From positions 137,347,954 to 137,411,953 of the forward strand of contig CP136064.1 of assembly GCA_032622095.1 (NCBI GenBank): a DNA stretch of 64,000 bases, given 5' to 3'. The stretch's first letter is position 1. The number at the start of each line of letters is the position of its first letter. The position numbers were made by a program, and so were the translations under genes. Below are positions 58,021-64,000 of this stretch, piece after piece. The notes beneath the pieces were generated by a model. That model saw only the letters and a list, made by a program, of their open reading frames with translations, did no database searches and was not told the DNA's origin. Source of the DNA: Siphonodentalium dalli. Taxonomy: Eukaryota > Mollusca > Scaphopoda > Gadilida > Siphonodentaliidae.

Positions 58021-58054
58021 AGACAACAACAACAACAACAACAACAACAACATT
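58021..58054. repeat. (AAC)n microsatellite between LINE ORFs
   Basis: About ten uninterrupted aac units between ORF1 and ORF2 of the minus-strand LINE. Confidence 0.95.
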
Positions 58055-58087
58055 ATATATATTATAGCATAAATGTGCACAGATATA

Positions 58088-60114
58088 TCAGTTACGGCTG
58101 TGTTGATTCTGTCTCTTGTCAAAGTCGGATTCTGAAAGCCATAAGCGGCAGTACACATTGCGTGGCCAGAAGTTCTTCTCAGTCGCTGTATTAATGACAT
58201 CCTCGTGAATATTTATTCGTGCAGATAGAGTATGCTCCCTTTGGCTACGCATCATTCGCACAATAGAGAATCGAACACCAGCATCTGCCAGATAATCCTT
58301 TATAAATTCACATGAGACAGTATCGACGAGATTACTCACCAACAAACGAATAGTGTTAATCGGTGTACCAAGTCTTCGTCGTGGAGTCTCGGTATATACC
58401 GTAGTGTAGTTCGGAGGGGTCTGTGATCTCCTGTGGTGTTGATTCGTGTGCCGACTTTCATAGCGTTCTTCGTTGATCTGATTTCGTGTAATTTGTTTCG
58501 AATTTACTTGTGTATTATTTTGTTTCAGTTTTGATGCTGATTTGTGCTGTATTGGTTCATAATCGACATTATCGGTTCGTTTTTGCCGGTCTGCAGTGTA
58601 TGATTCGTTCATGTTATTAACAGGAATAGAGTTATATGAACTGTTTGAACTTTTTGGAGTGCTGGAGCACTGGCTGGACGAGAAGGTGTGGGAGTTGGTA
58701 TCAGATTGCTTCTGATGAAACAGTCTCTGTTGCGCGTACATATGATTGAATGCGACGCCAATTCCATTTAAAGTGTTGTTGGCAAAGTATTTGAATAGGG
58801 AAGCAAATTCCTTTGAGAATTTATTGAGCTTTTCGTCCATTTTGTTCATACACTTTGACTCGAGGTCATCGCCAGTTATATTGTTTTCCGTTACATTATT
58901 TTCCGACACAGATTTGGTGGTTTTGTTTGAGCTGTCTTCAGTTGATGGTTTCAGTTCGTTGTGTGATTCAGTTGAATTTTCATCTGGGTTCGTGCCCGAT
59001 GTATCTATCTCCTTTGGTGTGTGTTTCACAGAAGATTTTGATCCTTTGTTTTGTTTCTGTTTTCCTTTTCCCTTAAGCGTTCCAATGTATCCTGTGTTTG
59101 AACTAACCGTTTTTGTGAGTGTGTGGATTTCGTATTGCATCGTCACGTGGTCAGTTTTAATACCCCGTATGTCACTTCTAAGTTTGAAGATGCCAGAGCA
59201 ACGTTCGTCAGCCGTGCGCTCAATGTCAAATTCATTTGCCTTTAACTTTTCCTCAATGTCGTCAATCCGTTCCGACAACTGATTTATCAGTTTGTCACTT
59301 GAATTCATTTTCTCAATCAGTTTGTTTATCGTTTGGGCCAGTTTATCAGAGTATTCTCTGTTTTGTTCCTTCATTTCGGATAATGTCTTGTATAGGTCAG
59401 AAAGGCTGTGAATTGGTTCGAACACGTTATAATTATCTATGTTTTCCAACACATTCTTTGTTGAATCAGGATATGTAGGTATTTCATCAGCTGGCGAATT
59501 TTCTATGACGACTTTAGATGCTGTTAATATATCTGCTATGTGCTCAGCTTTTTCATCGAGAATGCAAAGCATCATATGATAAATATCATGCGAGTATTTA
59601 ACAGCCAGCACTGTTTCTCTGTCTGGTATTTCCCGGTTGACTCTACGCTGTTTGAGTGCACAGTTGACATTGATGTCCAAAATTCCAGATCTCGCTTGTT
59701 TGAGTAACTCATCGAATAGAGAGGCACGCATTCCCTTCAGGGTTGTTGAACGACTGTTTGTTGAATTTAACAGCATGTCAATGAAAGTACCTTTTGGTGT
59801 ATTCCTAAGATATTGTAGGATCCATGAGAGGTATGTTGTGAATCGACTGACAGAGGGCCAGTTTCTGCTAGTTTGACAAATGAAGTAGGTAGGTCTATGG
59901 GGTCTCGTAGATTGAGTGATGCCATTTCATTAAGTGTTTCAATTGCTTCCTCATAGTTTGTATCACGTTGACAGGGAGGCGATTGGCTTTCAGAAAACTG
60001 CATCGGGTTGCCATGTACGTGTGACGGTACAATATCACCAACTCCTATCGCGGGAGAGTCCGCTCCATTGAGAATCATGTCTGTTTCGGTGAGGATACCG
60101 TCCATATTTCTCAT
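58088..60114 (-). pseudogene. LINE ORF1 (RNA-binding, coiled coil) with one frameshift
   Basis: A first frame opens at ATG 60114. A second frame, open from about 59865 to the stop at 58088, carries most of the protein (the annotated in-frame ATG is 59776). The switch occurs near 59865 within a few bases of cagaaactggcc. The protein has a helical N-terminus (DELLKQARSGILDINVN), a coiled-coil stretch (SEMKEQNREYSDKLAQTINK, then LINQLSERIDDIEEKLKANE) and a long polar Ser/Asn/Thr-rich middle. The C-terminus is RRM-like (NTIRLLVSNLVDTVSCEFIK, then ATEKNFWPRNVYCRLW). This is the usual ORF1p plan of APE-type LINEs. A (GTT)n microsatellite at 58023-58052 separates it from ORF2. Total length about 675 codons. 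Confidence 0.75.
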
Positions 60115-60300
60115 TTGGCGATATAGATTTGCACAATGATTAGATTATGGTAGTTTGTGACTTAATTGAAGATCAGAGCGCATAGCGCTAATGAGTTACA
60201 CTGCACTGGTGGTGTTTATTTACTGATTATTCAACCATGCAATTTTCCCACGGTCAGTAGTCCGCTACTACGCGTATAGTATTGGTGAGTAAAGTTCACA

Positions 60301-61689
60301 ATCGACTGCGGACAAGAATGAAAACATGGCGATTACAGAACAATGAGAGTCCATTGGTTATGAAAAAGTGGTGAATGTTCAATGCAAAAACACGTACGTT
60401 GTTGGATACGATCGTTCCATTGTAGGGCATGGTCGCGACCCCAAGAACCTCCGCAGTAGTTCTGTTAAACAGGATAGTCGATGTCTAGCTGATATTTAGA
60501 GAAAAAATGCATAATATGAACACAAAAATATATCCCTACTTGTAAACATTATAACCGGAAGCTATATCTATAAATTAGCACTATAAATTATAATATATAT
60601 GTACAATACAGACACTTGCCTGTACACAGTGAACTTCGTGTAGAAAATAATTATTCCAACTCTTCTTATTTGTCAGTAATAACTATTTATCTGAATTGAT
60701 AACAATCGTAGTCAAGTTATTGGAATGAATACTCAGCATCAACTGATATTGTATATAGCATGTGATCCGTATCAGGAGTTTGGCCACCTTGGCATGAAAT
60801 TGTAAACCTGGCAAGCCCAGGTTTGCAGTTTTATTGAAGACACTCACATTTAAGATATGGCTATGATGGTATCCTCAGAAGACCTGAGATCTACCAAGAA
60901 CTCAAGGTATGTAGTAAAATTCCCAGAGGGCAATTACTCAGACACCCTGTCAATATTGACCAAGGGATTAACTTGCTATCTTGCTTGCCATAGTTGCATA
61001 ATTGATCAGATTAAGCACATGTGTCTACTAACCCAATGTTTTCTTGTTAATCAAACATTATTTTCTCTGATGTATTTAGCATTGGAATATTTTGTACCCA
61101 TAATTGGGGAAAAAAGTGGGGGGGGGTGGTCACGTGACCCATGTGCCCCCCTCTCCGCCGCCCCTGAGTAAGAGTTACAATTGCAGATGTTTCTGGGTGT
61201 GACTGTGTGCAGTATTGAAGACAATACACATATATCAGGCTTAAAATTTGTTCCATTGAGAAAGTTGATGTATTTTTTTTAATATTTGTTTTAATATTTT
61301 TTATTGATTTTTCGTGTTGTAATTCCAGAAATAAATTCCTAAAAATAAATTTATAGCAAAAATTGCCTATTTACCAAGCCTAGCCGTCAGTTGAAAGGTT
61401 ATGTCTGTTTAATCATATGGCTGCTTTTGTTCCCAGACAATGCTTGATATATAACTTTTGCTGGGGTGGTTTGCATGCAAATCCCCATTCAAAATGATTG
61501 GCCACTTGACCTCCCCCTTAATGGCACTTGCTTTACGAGATATTCGGGGCTTTGTCACTCGCCGTGACGGCTTTGCGGCCACATCAAAACGTAGGATTAA
61601 AATCTGACACGGAAAATTGCCTATGTTGCTTGGTTTAAACATATTTATTTATAATAAAAAAAATGATATGGTGACGGGATTGGAGGACA
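60301..61689. other. No gene seen
   Basis: The 104-codon frame at 60857-61171 ends in a low-complexity ccccctctccgccgcc patch and is not gene-like. A hairpin, aaacctggcaagcccaggttt, lies at 60804-60824. Confidence 0.45.
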
Positions 61690-62940
61690 AGTGCTAGCCA
61701 CTTAGATGTACCTCCTCTCCCTATGACAACACTCAATACAACTTTACAATTATAGCAGCATAGTAACAGTGCATATACATATATAAGAAATATACAACAA
61801 CAGTTTTGTGTTTGTGCTAGTCCCCCCTTAACCCAAGTCTGTGATATCAGTTTTTTTTTCTCTCATATAAATCACTTTCTCTCTCACTCCCTCTCCGAGC
61901 TTGTTTCAATGATTGACATGCAGGGTTTTGGAAGAGTCGAAGTCCTTCAGACATATCTCTTTTCAATATCAGGTAAGTTGAAAGTTTGTTGTATCTGTGA
62001 AAGTAGTGTCTCTTAAAAAGTCTTGGACAGCTTTGAAAATGGCCTCATTTTCATTGTTCTTTAGGTCAGGGTCTCCAAATAGCAAAATTACCGAATAAAT
62101 GTTGAAGGGCAAGAGTTTATTGTATAGACTTATTCTGGCATAAAAATGAACAGGACATTCCAAAAAAAAATGAAAAGCATTCTCTTCATGATATCCGCAT
62201 ATGCATGCTTTAGTATCAGCGATATAATTTAGCTTTTTATCAGCTTGTAAGTTGCTACATTGATTTCTCAGTCTGCAGTGAGAAATATTTAGTAAACGTT
62301 TACCAACATTGAAGTATGTTGGCGGTTTGATTGGTTTCCGTTTGATTGATTCCTTAAAGATGTCTTTTCCAAGAGCGTTCCATTTGTTAATGCAAGTAGG
62401 AAAGAAGGTCACGTCAGTTCTCTTACTTCCCGTTTTTGGTGGGACAAAGTCGGATGAGTTACGTAGGTTTTTGTCACACCTTTCGCGGAATGTGGGTGGG
62501 AGGAGTTCAACGAGATAGTTGGGGGCCTTTTTTTTAACAATATTATGGAATATCGTCATTCGTCTGGTGTATCGTCGATTTTCTAGATTCTCCCATCCAA
62601 GTTCGAAAAGAAGCCTATCATTCGGAACAGATCGAGTACACCCTGTGACTATTCTGGCTGCCTCGAATTGAATATCATCCAATTGTTTTAGCAAGTAAGC
62701 AGGTGCCCCGAACCAGACAGTGCTACCATACTCCATTAGAGAGCGTACATATGATAAATATAAAGTTTCAAGTGTTTCACGATTGAGTGTATGTTTGAGT
62801 TTTCGAATCTGAGACAATCTGGCATAAGCCTTCTGACATATAGCATCTATATGTGTGTTCCAAGTGAGATCGTCATCAATTTCCAGACCTAAATATTTGT
62901 GTGATTTATGTTGCTTGTAATATAAACCGGGGTCTGGGAA
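61690..62940 (-). pseudogene. CR1/L2-like LINE tail, 5'-truncated
   Basis: On the minus strand the match starts near 62940 (SHKYLGLEIDDDLTWNTHI) and runs to the stop at 61969. It covers the post-RT region: LYLSYVRSLMEYGSTVWFGA, GCTRSVPNDRLLFELGWENL, LLNISHCRLRNQCSNL and the finger CICGYHEENAFHFFLEC. These segments parallel those in the LINE at 40851-44260 (LHCRLRNNCSDL, CSCGYACEDANHFFFSC), so the two are related but distinct families. The frame is open over 280 codons. The 3' UTR extends to about 61650, where AT-rich aataaat words occur. A typical 5'-truncated insertion; RT and endonuclease are missing. Confidence 0.8.
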
Positions 62941-62959
62941 TCATTTATTTGGGACTTTA

Positions 62960-63320
62960 ATCTTCTATTTATAAAAGTTCATTAAACAGAGTTTGAATTG
63001 TCCGATATTAACAAAATCGGAGATTTTAACAGATAGGAGAAATTAACTACATGTAATATACCAAACTCCAATCACATCGTAGTTTTCATAGCGGAGAAAA
63101 ACTCCGATCAAATCAGATCAAATCTGATGGGAGTTTTCACATCGTAGTTTTCATATCGGAGAAAAACGTTTTGTTGTGTTCAATCGGAATTTTCATCGGA
63201 GTTCTTGACCGGAGAAAAACTCCGATTTGAGAAATTCCGATGATCGGAGAGCGAAGTTTCCGATTAAAACTCCGATTAAAAACTCCGATCTCCGGTGGAA
63301 ATTTCGATCTAATTGGACAC
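62960..63320. repeat. Cluster of CTCCGAT/ATCGGAG hairpins
   Basis: Repeated inverted words: cggagaaaaactccg at 63091, 63150 (diverged) and 63210; atcagatcaaatctgat near 63113; and several aaactccgat copies near the right. Possibly a foldback transposon. Ends not defined. Confidence 0.6.
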
Positions 63321-63332
63321 GCTCCCTTATCA

Positions 63333-63516
63333 GGATACGTAACCTGATATACCAGGATAAGTAAGCTGATATATCAGGATAATAACCTGGAACCGTCACC
63401 TCCTCTTCAGTTAGTATCCTGATATATCAGGTTACATAACCTGATATTTCAGGTTATTATCCTGATATATCAGGTTACGGATCCTGATATGTCAGGTTAT
63501 TATCCTGATATATAGG
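63333..63516. repeat. Palindromic TGATATATCA array with intact hAT target
   Basis: Eight or more units of the cctgatatatcagg palindrome. In the middle, cctggaaccgtcacctcctc at 63386-63405 then ttcagttagtatc matches the right flank of the hAT-like element at 11047-11080, without any insertion. Confidence 0.9.
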
Positions 63517-63519
63517 TGT

Positions 63520-64000
63520 CGGAAGCTGAGTGTGGCACTGGGTGTGGGCACCAAAACACATAGAAACACTATCTAGTTGAGAACATTCACCCAAAAAATT
63601 GGAGGGACCACGAAGAGCGTTTCTGACTTTGAATAGGTTTTTGGAAAGACAATTGGTAGCCAGAAACCAGTTCGTTGTTTTCTTAATTACTATCAGACTG
63701 ATGGTGGTAGAGGTGGACAATTTGGGTTCTGATCGATCTGCAGATTCTCTACCAAACCCTACTCCAAATCACTTATGACCCCCGGGGAGGTACCAATATA
63801 AGAGATTTAGAAAGCAGTTTGTTGTTGTCGCATTATAAACTCTCAATCTGTCCATTGGAGGGGTGGACAATTTGGGCTCTTGTCGATCCGCAGAATATCT
63901 ACTCGATCCCACTTCATATCACTTATGACCCCCGGGAGGCACCGATATGGGAGCATTTCGAATAGGTTTATGTAAATGCGAATAGGTTTCTGGAGCGCGA
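63520..64000. repeat. Diverged tandem repeat of about 151 bp
   Basis: ggtggacaatttggg-tct starts at 63711 and 63862, with ctgcaga/cgcaga, cacttatgaccccc-ggg and gaataggttt words recurring. Two to three units, cut by the window end. Confidence 0.65.

Larger units (their letters stand above)
45722..60300 (-). mobile_element. Minus-strand LINE split by two younger elements
   Basis: Colinear LINE pieces, in 5' to 3' order on the minus strand: ORF1 60114-58088, ORF2 endonuclease part 57995-56808, RT part 48405-47304, post-RT part 45948-45722. Gaps are filled exactly by the LTR element (48406-56803) and the TIR element (45951-47301). The reading frame resumes across both gaps. The 3' part is missing; a Helitron end lies at 45717. 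Clade: APE-type LINE with a separate ORF1, Jockey/CR1-like. Confidence 0.85.

Noticed and set aside
60857-61171. 104-codon plus ORF
   Set aside because: Ends in a low-complexity C/G patch common to a repeat; no motif.

Overview
The window looks like intergenic or intronic DNA from a large, repeat-rich animal genome. Coding sequence is sparse and split, splice-like signals occur, and there are long AT-rich and (CA/TA)n tracts and a dense nest of eukaryotic transposable elements. The mix of DIRS, Crypton-like tyrosine recombinase, CR1/Jockey-type LINEs, hAT, Helitrons with 120-160 bp minisatellites and GTCTG microsatellites suggests a marine invertebrate, most likely a lophotrochozoan such as a mollusc or brachiopod. 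That assignment is inference. No bacterial genes, rRNA, tRNA or CRISPR array were seen. The only candidate host exon is a short one at 21.5-21.7 kb.

Layout. 1-5.5 kb: degenerate satellite, a LINE reverse-transcriptase relic and a truncated DIRS-type retrotransposon on the minus strand. 5.5-11.05 kb: a TIR-bounded element with hAT hallmarks (14/14 bp inverted ends, 8/8 bp target duplication). It carries a decayed Crypton/DUF3504-like tyrosine-recombinase gene, not a hAT transposase. 11-20.8 kb: palindromic arrays, minisatellites, Helitron ends, and several foldback or TIR elements, one with an 88-bp spacer-free perfect palindrome. 21.5 kb: a tyrosine-recombinase-like exon. 22-24 kb: a tandem segmental duplication, one copy interrupted by a hAT-like element. 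26.3-29.7 kb: a TIR element, a deleted hAT derivative with transposase ends, and a LINE tail. 31.2-33 kb: an ORF1-only, half-LINE-like element with an intact 413-aa ORF. 33-40 kb: repeats and foldback elements.

40.85-44.5 kb: an almost intact CR1/L2-like LINE with a 2A-like leader, endonuclease and RT, broken by one frameshift in a T-run. 45.2-60.3 kb: a nested insertion. A minus-strand LINE (ORF1, endonuclease, RT) is split by an 8.4-kb LTR element with two 396-bp LTRs (two differences noticed by eye) and no recognisable gag/pol. The LINE is split again by a 1.35-kb Tc1/mariner-like TIR element and abuts a Helitron end. 61.7-64 kb: a 5'-truncated LINE tail, hairpin-rich repeats, and a palindromic array holding an empty-site paralogue of the 5.5-kb hAT insertion.

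The elements do not form a pathway. Their value is as a record of order: several insertions can be dated relative to each other because target duplications and uninterrupted paralogues lie in the same window. Coordinates and identities were read by eye, so element edges without a target duplication are approximate.
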